Positions 10,190-20,507 of a DNA stretch of 64,000 nt are shown here, piece by piece. The notes under the pieces are model-generated. The model was not told where the DNA came from, ran no database searches, and saw only the letters and a program-made list of their open reading frames with translations. The DNA lies in assembly GCA_023525975.1 (NCBI GenBank), contig CM042040.1:52049486-52113485 (forward strand), written 5' to 3'. This DNA is from Smallanthus sonchifolius. Taxonomy: Eukaryota > Streptophyta > Magnoliopsida > Asterales > Asteraceae. How positions within the stretch are numbered: the first letter of the stretch is position 1; each line of letters starts with the position of its first letter. The translations under genes were made by a program, and so were the position numbers.

Positions 10190-11095
10190 ATGGTTATAGG
10201 GAATTAGGTTATTAGACACAATGACCTAGACTATAACCCTAGGACTCCCTTTTTATGTGTTATGTGCTAAATGATTAATTGCTATGTGAATTATTTGTAG
10301 TTAGGAATTGCCTGAATTTTCCCGAGTTTGGTACATGAGACTTATACACATACATACGAGACTTTGATACATGATACATACTTTACATACACATTTGACA
10401 AGCAAACTTATGCAAACAAATACACTACTTATCCTTGTCCATACTCTCTCCTAATCCTTATAAATTGCAACATTCCTACACATTTTATATTCATAGACTC
10501 TCAAATCTATTAAAATCTTGAAAATCTCGTCAACGACTTAATTTCCTGAAACCAGTAAAAGACACGTGCAATCTGGAAGGGTGACACCTGTACATTGGGT
10601 TTTCTGTCTAGGAAAGCATTTCGTATGAATCCAAATAAACGGACCCGTATGCTTTCCTGGGAATTCCTGAAGTGAGTGTTTACCTATAGGCTAAAGCATG
10701 TCTCTTTGAGAGTTTTGGGGAATTACTTAACGTTGATAAGTCAATGTATTCGCAAGGATACAATCCGAATTTGAACTCAAAATCTGGGGACATTATAGCA
10801 AAATAGGAAAAAAAACTAGACGAACATGCAAAACAAATCATTATTACGGGTGCACACGTAATAACAATTTGTAGTGCATGCAAGTCCCGGCAATTCCTAT
10901 TACGCGAATAATGATCTATAACATCATGTTCTATCCGGAATAGATGACTTAGTTTTCCCCATCAACCTAGAATAAATACACATGCACTGGCACGCGTCAT
11001 GATGAATCCCGTTTTTCTGCTTACATTATTTCCCGCTATAACTCATATATATCCATCTTATCTAAAATATCATTGTCTTTTCTTATGGTGTTAGA
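10190..11095 (+). other. B leader with two stem-loops
   Basis: Non-coding leader between primer site and gag. Stem-loop 1: AGGAAAGCAT (10610-10619) pairs perfectly with ATGCTTTCCT (10649-10658); element E has the same stem at 20824-20876 in a conserved block. Stem-loop 2 is the GTGCAC hairpin listed separately. The end of the leader (about 11074-11094) is a pyrimidine-rich 3' splice site ending in TTAG, one base before the gag ATG. ORFs here are short shadows. Confidence 0.65.
10833..10872 (+). other. B GTGCAC-loop stem-loop in the gag leader
   Basis: An 8-bp perfect stem TTATTACG/CGTAATAA closes loop GGTGCACA (10849-10856); a CA/CA internal loop separates it from an outer 6-bp stem ACAAAT/ATTTGT. 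Position between primer site and gag, length and self-complementary loop are those of a retroviral dimerisation hairpin. Duplicated at 16827-16866. Confidence 0.75.
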
Positions 11096-12453
11096 ATGCC
11101 TCCTCGACATGCTAACTCTAGCAACTCCAACGTTGACCTTGCTGCACTACTTACTCAACTAGTAGGCCAAATGATCCAAGCTAACAACAATGGTAATGGG
11201 TCTAATACGCAAGGGAATGGTGCATACCCACCATACTGCACATTCAAGCATTTCAATTCTTGCAACCCCACCAAATTCTTCGGGACGGAGGGTGCTACTG
11301 GCCTTCTTCAATGGTTTGAAAGTATGGAGAGTACCTTCCTAAACAGCGATTGTCCCGACAACCTCAAAGTCCGTTATGCTTCCAGCGTCTTCCAAAAAAC
11401 GAGCACTCACCTGGTGGAACGGTGGGAAGCGTACTCGAGGCAACGAATCTGCTATGTCCTTGTCTTGGGACGAAATGAGACGACTTATGACTGACGAGTT
11501 CTGTCCTCGCAACGAAATGAGGAAGCTCGAAGCTGAGTTTTGGGATCTCACCCAAGATAGCGGAGAAAATTTGGCTTACACCACTCGTTTTCAAGAACTA
11601 AGTCTGCTCGTGCCCTACATGGTTACTCCCTTAGCACGGAGAATTGAGAAATACATAGGTGGACTGCCTATGCCAATCCAAGACACCGTATCGGGAAGTG
11701 ATCCCTCCACTCTCGGGGACGCTATCCGTTTATCTGCTGTATTGACTGACAATCACGTCAAAGCGGGTACCTTATCTAGGAAGAGTACCAAGAAGGTGGT
11801 CGACAAAGCTGCTACTTCTGTGTCCGACAAAGACGAAGAGCTCAAATCTTCCCATCATGATAGGAAGCGCAAGGCCCAAAACTTTGCGGCCATCATTCCT
11901 GCCATACCTATGACCCAAGTTACTCCTACGGGTCAAATTCCGAGAAACTATGTAGGTTCATTTCCCCAATGCCCTACTTGCAAGTATCACCATGCCCCGC
12001 ATGCTGCATGCCGTCTATGCTCAAAATGTGGACGCTATGGGCACGTTGTTACTACTTGCCGTGCTCGCACTATCGTTAATCAAGCTACTCAAGGCAATCA
12101 TTCAATGCCTCTCACTGTCACCTATGGACGGGCCTGTTACGAATGTGGAGACCCAAACCACTTTCGGAACCAATGTCCAAGACTTCAAAATCAAGGTGGT
12201 CCTCGTGGACGAGCCTTTAATATAAATGCTAACGAGACTCCGGCCAATGACGACACTGTTAACGGTACGTTCCTTTGTACACTATCTTTATACATCCGAT
12301 TTATTCAATATTCATGCCAATAGAAAAATTGTGTCTCTTGCTTTTAACCAACTGTTTGCTAAACCATCAATCAATCTTGATAACTCGTATATCATGGAAA
12401 TAGCGGATGGGAAATCCATTGCTATGAGTTTTATAACCCGTAGTTGCATATAA
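11096..12453 (+). pseudogene. gag: B gag with truncated protease (Ty3 type), frameshifted
   Basis: Starts at MPPRHANS (11096) one base after a splice acceptor. The capsid-type gag region (GLLQWFESMES; ALTWWNG; EFCPRNEM; TTRFQELS; YIGGLPMP) begins in one frame to about 11394, then continues in another (ALTWWNGG onward): a run of six A at 11394-11399 is one base too long. Two CX2CX4HX4C zinc knuckles follow (CSKCGRYGHVVTTC and CYECGDPNHFRNQC). After NGTFL the protease is disrupted: the active-site DSG is absent, and only its later part (SLAFNQLFAKPSIN ... EIADGKSIA, to 12453) is readable in another frame. All of pol is missing. Gag would build the particle; this copy could do so only if the A-run shift is a sequencing error or is bypassed. 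Confidence 0.88.
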
Positions 12454-13024
12454 CAGCTATGCTATCACCATTCATCTCATTCCTATACTTTTGTGAGACA
12501 AACCTATTAGGTTTAAACTCGGTCATACAACTTGCTAGCTCTGTTAAAGTTTACCTAAATTGTTGAAGTTCCAAATCCTAGTAATTATGCGCGGGGAATC
12601 CCCGGTATATCAAAGGGGTGGTGGGTTAGCCGCTGGTACACCCTATACATAAACCCACTTGATATAACGAGTATAAACCGTGCATAAGTACTAAGAGGAG
12701 GACCGGTTTTAGAAAATGTTTTTGCAAAATTTGAAAATATGAACACCCGTGGGGTGGAGTTTTAAAGGAAAATGCCATGTCACAAAGTGATTGGCACCAA
12801 TATTGTTAAATCTGGGTTCTAGTAGTTTACATTCATGCATTGTACGAACAATTGTATGCATAAATCTCATTATACTATTAGATCAACTAATTGACAACTC
12901 GACTCGAATTAGCATCGTCATCCGTTATCATACGATATTTCCCCGCTGAATCTTTCTCTTGTGAAGTAATTCCATTCTAAGTCTATTGGCACCCCTTTTC
13001 CCGTTCCCATAACCTTCGCTAATC
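12454..13024 (+). other. B 3' internal non-coding remnant
   Basis: Sequence between the broken protease and the polypurine tract. It occupies the place where pol should be; I see no polymerase or integrase motif in any frame, so pol was removed by deletion or replacement. Confidence 0.6.
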
Positions 13025-13060
13025 GAATTTCGGGACGAAATTCCTTCAACTTGGGGAGAC
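13025..13060 (+). promoter_or_regulatory. B polypurine tract with adjacent hairpin
   Basis: Hairpin GAATTTCG-gga-CGAAATTC (13025-13043, 8 bp) then purine tract TTGGGGAGAC ending at the LTR. The hairpin is matched, with compensatory changes, beside the polypurine tracts of D, F and H. Confidence 0.8.
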
Positions 13061-13195
13061 TGTGACATTTCAAAGATTTTCGTTGCGAAATTTATCGTGT
13101 AAATATTAACATTTTATTTCAAAACATATACACGTATATTTAATCAAATTTATACAAATCGGTGTATTGGCAAATTTCAATTTAGATATTTTTAA

Positions 13196-13237
<42 letters not shown>

Positions 13238-16167
13238 AAGGTTATAAACTATATAAATCATGTTATCAAATTAGATAATTTATATAAATAAATCAATGGT
13301 TTTCAATTTTATTAACCATTCAAAATGATTGATTTTAAATAAAAACATAAGTTTTATAAAATTCTATATGCTTAAGTTTTATTTGGTTTTATACAAATAG
13401 GTATCTTATTTTATGGATTTAAACTAATTAGAAATTTATAAATTTTAAAACTAATATAAAATTTTATATAAAAATCTAAGTAAAAAAAAAAAAAAAAAAG
13501 TTACATATTTAATAAAATAACCCATTTGAATAAGATGAATAACCTTATAAAAATTATTTATAATAATAATAATAAGTAAGTTTATAAAAACATTTAAAAT
13601 ATAATGTTAAAGTAAATTGATTTAAAAGAAATTAAATTAATTTATTAAATAAAAAGTTTAGGGTTCGTTTTGTAATTAACTAAACTAGAAGGTTTTAAAA
13701 CTAAAATCGTTTGAGGGACTGTTTCTGGACAAATGAAACTGCAAGGGCTCATCCGTAATTAACTCAGGGTCCATTTTAAATCAAAATCAAACCACAGGGA
13801 CTAAACCTGCCATTTTCCTATTCGCGTTTCCGGTCACCCCCAACCTTGGTCCGGCGGTCCGAAGCTTTCTCCGGCGAACACCCCGACAGGGCTGTTCCCT
13901 GCACCTCAACGCCCGACAAAAGTTTCCCCGACTTCGTCTCCCCCACGCGAACTAGACCCCTCGACCAATTGGTCTCCCCATCACACGGATTGTCTGATCC
14001 TGTTGGTGGCCGAGAACCCACGCCCGAATTCAGGCCCGACAGGCCACCTCCACGCCTGTCGATGGTCTGGTTAGCTTCGTCTCGTCCAGACGAATGTTCA
14101 GGCATGCTCAATTGCTTGTCTCATTATCAGGATCAAGCCCGACTATAAATGGCCATGGTCGGCCCTGCACGAACTGGTTACCCTCCTTCCACACACTCAC
14201 ACTCCAAATTGAGGACTCCAACACCTTCGTCGACCCTGAGTGAAGCTACGACCAGGATTTCAGGAGCCAATTCCACACAGAAATCGAATTCCACTTGTGA
14301 CATATTCGAGTTCAAAGACCGTGCCAACCAGACCCGTTTCGACTTGGTTCGAGTCTCAAAACAAGTCCACTGCCTTCTATTACTCCCTGGTAATCAATCC
14401 AACTCAAAATCGCGGCATTCGCACGAGGATTGCCGAGCAAACTCGAGTCCTCGGACGCGATTGCCGGATTGCCGAGGACCAGCGACCAATTTCTAAGTCG
14501 TGTATATCAATTAATTAACACACACATAACCAGCGATGGGCTGTGGCCCGGCTGGTTATGCGTGTGTGTGTTTGATCTAGTGGTCGCGGGTTCGAGCCTG
14601 CTGGCCTCCGGCCCAACCCCATTTTTTATTCTGTTTTCATTTTTTTTATTTTATTTAATTATCTTAACTTATTTTAATACCATTTTATACAATAAATACT
14701 AAAACGAGTCGGTTTACGTGTTCGTTTATTTTAAAAAAAATCGATTAAACTATATTTTTTTAACCATCCCATTCTTTTATATATAATATTTTTATAAAAT
14801 TATTAAAATACATTTAATATATAAAATGTCCTTTATTTTTATAAATCTTGTAACATTTTTTTATAAAATTATTAAAATACATTTAATATATAAAATGTCC
14901 TTTATTTTTATAAATCTTGTAACATTTTTTATAAAATTATTAAAATACATTTAATATATAAAATGTCCTTTATTTTTATAAATCTTGTAACATTTTTTAT
15001 AAAATTTTTAAAATACATTTAATATATAAAATGTCCTTTATTTTTATAAATCTTGTAATATTTTTTATAAAATTATTAAAATACATTAAATATATAAAAT
15101 GTCTCATTATTTTTATATGAACCTAGCATTATATTTTTTTTTATTTTATGAACTTGTTTAAATAAATAAAGACTTTTCTTTTGTTATTATTATATAAATA
15201 CATTGAATATAATAATACTTGTTTAAAACAATATATATATATATATCCTTATAAGTTAAAGTTTTACAAAAAAAACCCATTATCATTCTATTTCTATACT
15301 TTATACAAATAAATATTAAAGAAAATTATATTAGAGCCTATATACATTTAAATACAAATACACACTTATACGCATACAATAATACCCATTTGTCTACATA
15401 GGGTATCAACGTGCTTAGGCTTCCACATACTTATCACCTACACGCGTGGAAAAATACCCGCTTGCAAGGTGAGTTACATAGCCCCTATTTTTACATTTTT
15501 ATACATTTTGGGGTGAAACATTATACATGCTACTCACATTGTTTATACGTGTTATACATGAGACTATATGCTTATTCTTTGGATGTACATACATTTAAAC
15601 ACAAGGCAACCAACTGTAATATTGATAGATCTATTGTGCCTGACCAGCCCACCCGGTTAGGGTGTTTATTACTGCATACTCGGATATAACCGCGTGTTAT
15701 ATTCAATCATACCGGATATAGTGGGTAACTATATTCAAGCATACCGGACTTAGCTGTTGTGCTCTGTTCAAGCGCGTCAAACTCGGTTTGAATTGTGATT
15801 AAATAAATGTTACATCCTATGCTATGTTTAACAAGATAAACAATGAGTTGCAAAACGATTTACACTACTATTGACTGGATTTACTAAACCTATGTACTCA
15901 CCAACTTTTTAGTTGACACTTGATTTAAATAATGTTTCAGGTTTGGACATGTGACTACTTGCCGAAGGTTTCTCCACTTAAGGAACATGGACCTAGTTAA
16001 ATAAATCAATGTTTTGAACTAGACTAGGTTATTTGGAATGTATTGTATTTGGATCTTGTTGTCTTTAAATTAAATTAATGAATTATGCAACCTTTAGCTA
16101 TCATGTGCTTTTGAACAATCATCACATTGTCCGCCTCGATGATTCCGCCATCGGTCGGGGTGTGACA
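13061..16167 (+). repeat. B LTR, second copy (3107 bp)
   Basis: Matches 7075-10173 almost exactly. The TA run near 13208-13233 is longer and the A run near 13480 shorter; one substitution was seen by eye (15369 region, T for C). All internal features recur at an offset of 5994. Confidence 0.93.
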
Positions 16168-16896
16168 GATTGGTATCAGAGCCATGGTTATAGGGAATTA
16201 GGTTATTAGACACAATGACCTAGACTATAACCCTAGGACTCCCTTTTTATGTGTTATGTGCTAAATGATTAATTGCTATGTGAATTATTTGTAGTTAGGA
16301 ATTGCCTGAATTTTCCCGAGTTTGGTACATGAGACTTATACACATACATACGAGACTTTGATACATGATACATATTTTACATACACATTTGACAAGCAAA
16401 CTTATGCAAACAAATACACTACTTATCCTTGTCCATACTCTCTCCTAATCCTTATAAATTGCAACATTCCTACACATTTTATATTCATAGACTCTCAAAT
16501 CTATTAAAATCTTGAAAATCTCGTCAACGACTTAATTTCCTGAAACCAGTAAAAGACACGTGCAATATGGAAGGGTGACACCTGTACATTGGGTTTTCTG
16601 TCTAGGAAAGCATTTCGTATGAATCCAAATAAACGGACCCGTATGCTTTCCTGGGAATTCCTGAAGTGAGTGTTTACCTATAGGCTAAAGCATGTCTCTT
16701 TGAGAGTTTTGGGGAATTACTTAACGTTGATAAGTCAATGTATTCGCAAGGATACAATCCGAATTTGAACTCAAAATCTGGGGACATTATAGCAAAATAG
16801 GAAAAAAAACTAGACGAACATGCAAAACAAATCATTATTACGGGTGCACACGTAATAACAATTTGTAGTGCATGCAAGTCCCGGCAATTCCTATTA
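16168..16896 (+). repeat. B second, truncated internal copy
   Basis: Repeats 10174-10902 (primer site, leader stem-loop, GTGCAC hairpin) with two substitutions noticed (CATATTTTAC for CATACTTTAC; CAATATGG for CAATCTGG), then stops between CTATTA and GCTTAGAAC. It ends before gag. The junction with the LTR of C shows no target duplication. Confidence 0.9.
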
Positions 16897-17154
16897 GCTT
16901 AGAACTAGCATCTAGAATGAAAACCGCACGTTTTGATCAAAGAAAATTGTAAGATTGGCATGATCGGGTTAGCATGCAAGAATTTCGGATTTTTGTCCAG
17001 GAAACAGGTATTGCGTACTTATCAAGTACGCAATAAGGACGTCCTACGTACTTACCAAGTACGCAGGAGGAAGATCCTGTGTACTTACCAAGTACGCAAG
17101 AAGAATGCTCTGCACACTTGCCAAATACGCATGAGCAAGGCCCTGCGCACTTAC
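16897..17154 (+). repeat. Element C LTR, left fragment with hairpin array
   Basis: Aligns with 63300-63540 of element I, so it is an LTR of the H/I family, truncated on its left by B. It carries a 33-bp array of 19-nt palindromes starting at 17013, 17046, 17079, 17112 and 17145. The last, GCGCACTTAC + TAAGTGCGC, is split by element D. CTTAC at 17150-17154 is the left target duplication of D. Confidence 0.85.
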
Positions 17155-17389
17155 TGTCACACCCCCAAATTTATTTACTTAATAAATAAATAAATTAAGG
17201 TTGTAACGATTGGTAACATTACACAACAGCGGAAGCTAAATAAAAAATTCTAAATATGTCTAACACATGTCTTCACCTTCTAAGGGCTTAATCCAAATGT
17301 TTAACCTATTCCAACCGTGCCGAATGTATTGCCTGAAAAACATGCTCGAAAATGTCAACGCAATGTTGGTGAGCTCACAAGTTTTAAAT
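17155..17389 (-). repeat. D 3' LTR, end fragment
   Basis: TGTCACACCCCC at 17155; matches 35228-35460. It carries the LTR acceptor (sense TTTTTCAG, AG at 17334-17333) and the hairpin CAAC/GTTG (17356-17359 with 17365-17368). It ends at TAAAT (17385-17389), the left target duplication of E. Confidence 0.9.
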
Positions 17390-18120
17390 TGTAATATCCA
17401 GGATTTTTCCGACATACTTTTTTTATCATTTTGTGCGTATTAGAAATTTAAATTCTGAAAACTCTATTAAAAACCCATGTTCTTAAATAAATATGATATA
17501 TATATTTAAGAAAAACAAACATATCTAAAGATATACATACATATATAAAACTTATTTAAAAATACATATATATGTATCTTATGGATGAAATGTATTAAAA
17601 TTCTTAAAAGCATTATTAATTTATAATTATAAGCTTACTTTAAATACTTAACATATAAACCATAAATCTTATAAATTATTTTATAAAATTATAAAATAAT
17701 AAAGAAAGTATAAAACTTATAAAATTTATCTAACTTTGTAAAATAAAAACATATTTATTTTTATAAAAGCTCAGGGACCAAAACTGCCAATCTCAAAACT
17801 TACTTTAACTAAACACAAGTTTATACATCAAATGGCAGGATGTTAAAACTTCAAGGACCTGTTTTGTAGTTTCCCCAAACTCCCGAATCAGTTTCCAGTC
17901 GCGAGTTCGATCCTCTTCCCAACCGGTTTCATCCGTGATTTTTCAAAAACACGATTTCTGTACAAATTCGTTGAACCTCGGGTTCGACCCTCGCGTGCGA
18001 CTCAAGCCCAAGAAAGTTTAATGAGCACATTCAATGCTAAACACCGCGGGACTCGATTTCGAATTCATCTTGTTCGCCCGAAATCCCCCCAACTGTTTGA
18101 GCATTAAAAGCTAAAATTAA

Positions 18121-18130
18121 CTATAAATAC
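18121..18130 (+). promoter_or_regulatory. E LTR TATA box
   Basis: CTATAAATAC, followed about 30 bp on by CACCA-rich sequence suited to a start site. Repeated in the 3' LTR at 25836-25845. It sits about 150 bp before the first splice donor candidate and 320 bp before the tRNA-like module. Confidence 0.65.
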
Positions 18131-18440
18131 CCGCTATACCACTTCAATAACATCACACCAATACTCCCTAAACCCTCAATTCATCGAAAGAAAACCTGTA
18201 CTTCCCGATTTGTGCTCGCGACAACCGACGCTCAACTCGGACCCATTCTCGCTCGATTCGGCACCAAATCAGGTAATCTTTGAATTCATCTTGGTCGTTT
18301 TCGTACAAGGATCAAAAGCCCCCTGTTTAATTTCATAAAAAGAGGGTGATTCGATTCGTATTTGAGCGATTTCATTCTAGGGTTCATGAGGATTTGGGGC
18401 ACGATTTGAACTTGTCTTTTTAAATTTCCTTTCCTGTATA

Positions 18441-18541
18441 AACCATCAGTGAACCCATAGCCGGGATGGTTAGTGTATGCGTGTATGTCTCGACCCGGTC
18501 AGTGACCCGGGTTCGAGCCGGTTTATACCCTTTTCTTTTTT
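18441..18541 (+). other. tRNA-like module in the E LTR
   Basis: AACCATC (18441-18447) pairs with GATGGTT (18465-18471), which overlaps an A-box-like TGGTTAGTG; 34 nt later comes B box GGTTCGAGCC (18510-18519) with paired CCGG arms; TTTTCTTTTTT (from 18531) could terminate Pol III. Aligned with the B LTR module; repeated in the 3' LTR at about 26157-26257. Confidence 0.58.
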
Positions 18542-19779
18542 AAAACCAGTTCCAAACAGATTTTTCGTTTTTAATAATTTTTATAAATTTCCTGATACTT
18601 TTATAAACTTAGATTTGATTTTTATTCACACTTTAATATTCCAGAACCATTTTATTTAATTAAAATGTTGTTAAAACTTATAGTATTTAATCATTTGAAA
18701 ATAGTCTTAAACATCTAAAAATACTTGTAAACTTTTATAAAACTTGTATTTATATGGAAACTATTTATTTAAAAACAATAAACTCAATTTAATATTTACT
18801 AAAAGAATTCTTTCGTCCTAACATTTAAAATTTAAACACTTAAACGGTTAGAAAATTTTATACTTTTGTAAGCTCAAAAAGATTTATAAAATGTATATAA
18901 ACAGAAACTTGAAGTTAATAAATTTATAAACTTGTGCATCTTATATATATTTAAAACAAGAGAAATAAATATGTGTATTTATTTTTCTAAGTGCTTATAA
19001 ACTTGTAGGCTTTGTGAAATATAAGCTTTATAATAAATTCTATTTAAACATATTTGTTAATCTTAAAACTTCATTTGTTTAAAACTTATAAATATTTTAA
19101 ACATTATTTATTTACAAGTTAAATTGTAAAATAGATATTTAACATCTAAATACTTTAATAGATGATTAAACAAAATGATTATTCTTATAAGATAATTATT
19201 TTGTTCTTAATAAATATGTATGTTTTGAGTGACTATTATTAAACGGTAACCATTAATGGCACTTTAAATAATTATTTATCCTTATTAATTATTCATCCTT
19301 TTATTGAGCTTTGCCTATTCTTTGAATAAATCTTTAATAATTATTTTTCTTTAAAATAATTATTATTAGTCTTTAATAATTATTTAGTATTACACTTATC
19401 TATTGTTACAACCTCATTTAAAAACGCTTAGAAAACTATTTTGATTATTTATACCTAACTTGTGTAACTAATCATTGTGAGCCTTTTAAACGATTATTGT
19501 AAATTCATAATCATTTTACACTACAAACTATCTAAGATTTGATATATAAGTCAGGAGTCATTCATTTCAAAATCCTTGTTTTAAATTTTGAATGAAACTT
19601 CATATGCACAATCATTCCCGTCTCCCATTGGAACCCTAGTCGAATCTTGAAATCCTAGATCTTTTGCCTTAGACTTTTACTTAAATCTTTAGACTTGCAT
19701 ACTTAGGCTTATTGTGAGGATATACTCCCTTAAAGTCTTGCAAATACTTATCCGTGTCGGATACTCTTCATCAATCCAA

Positions 19780-20273
19780 GTGAGTATACTTAGCCCCTTT
19801 TCCTTTTATGATTTTGGGGTGAAACATGTTCAAAATTCTTAAACTTATACAATTCTTGTACAACTATGACTACGTGTTTATTCTTATGTTAAACTTGAGA
19901 CTTGTATGCTTAGATTAAACTTAAAACTAGCACATTCATTAACTTTGATCAAGCCTATAGTAACAATGATAGATCTATTGCATTTGACCAATCCACCTTG
20001 ATTGATTGACCCCTTCGGGGGGGAGCCCTTGGTGTTTGTTACTACATTAAACTTTAAACTTGAGACTTATAAGGGTAACATGCGGGTTATGCCTAAACTT
20101 GGTTGGAGGGTTGATGTGCACAATGTCTAACATGCTTGTTTTCTTATACTTACGTTATAGAATGCATGAATCATAGTGAATTGTAATTCTTTTCAAATCC
20201 TTGTTAAACTGTGTCAAAACCTTTGTATCTCACCAACTATTTTGTAGTTGACAGATTCTTTCACATGTTTCAG
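19780..20273 (+). other. Putative intron inside the E LTR
   Basis: Donor GT at 19780; CTCACC then hairpin CAACTA-ttttg-TAGTTG (20234-20250) followed by AC; pyrimidine stretch; acceptor CATGTTTCAG (AG 20272-20273) before GTAC. The stem is one pair longer than in A, B and F, and still paired. Confidence 0.62.
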
Positions 20274-20494
20274 GTACTACAACATGAGACTTTATTGTGA
20301 TCACATAGGATGCTTGGACCTAGAATGCTTAATCAATTAGACTTGTATTCTTGTTATGTATTTGATTTATTCTTTGTATTGGAACCTTGAAGTTATTTAA
20401 TAAAACTACTGAAACTTTAATAGTCAACCTTCTGCTATTGAACAACCGCGTCCGCCTCGACGTATAATCCGCCGTCGGTTGGGGTTTGACAGAT

Positions 20495-20507
20495 TGGTAT
20501 CAGGGCC
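20495..20507 (+). promoter_or_regulatory. E primer binding site
   Basis: TGGTATCAGGGCC, three bases after the LTR: the initiator tRNA-Met site with one A-to-G change relative to the other elements. Confidence 0.88.

Larger units (their letters stand above)
7075..16896 (+). mobile_element. Element B: gag-only Ty3-type LTR element, LTR-internal-LTR-internal
   Basis: Order: LTR (7075-10173), internal (10174-13060), LTR (13061-16167), then a second partial internal copy (16168-16896) that stops abruptly. Unit length is about 5.99 kb. The internal region holds gag and part of a protease, but reverse transcriptase, RNase H and integrase are absent, so it is a deletion derivative. The LTRs differ mainly in TA and A runs, with one substitution I noticed, so the arrangement is young. 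No terminal duplication can be assigned because the right end is not an LTR end. Confidence 0.9.
17390..20491 (+). repeat. E 5' LTR (3102 bp)
   Basis: TGTAATATCC to GGGTTTGACA. TATA box CTATAAATAC at 18121-18130; possible first donor AATCAG|GTAATC (GT 18273); tRNA-like module 18441-18541; second donor CCAA|GTGAGT (GT 19780); hairpin and acceptor 20234-20273. The 60-codon ORF at 18477 spans the tRNA-like module and is not a gene. Confidence 0.93.
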
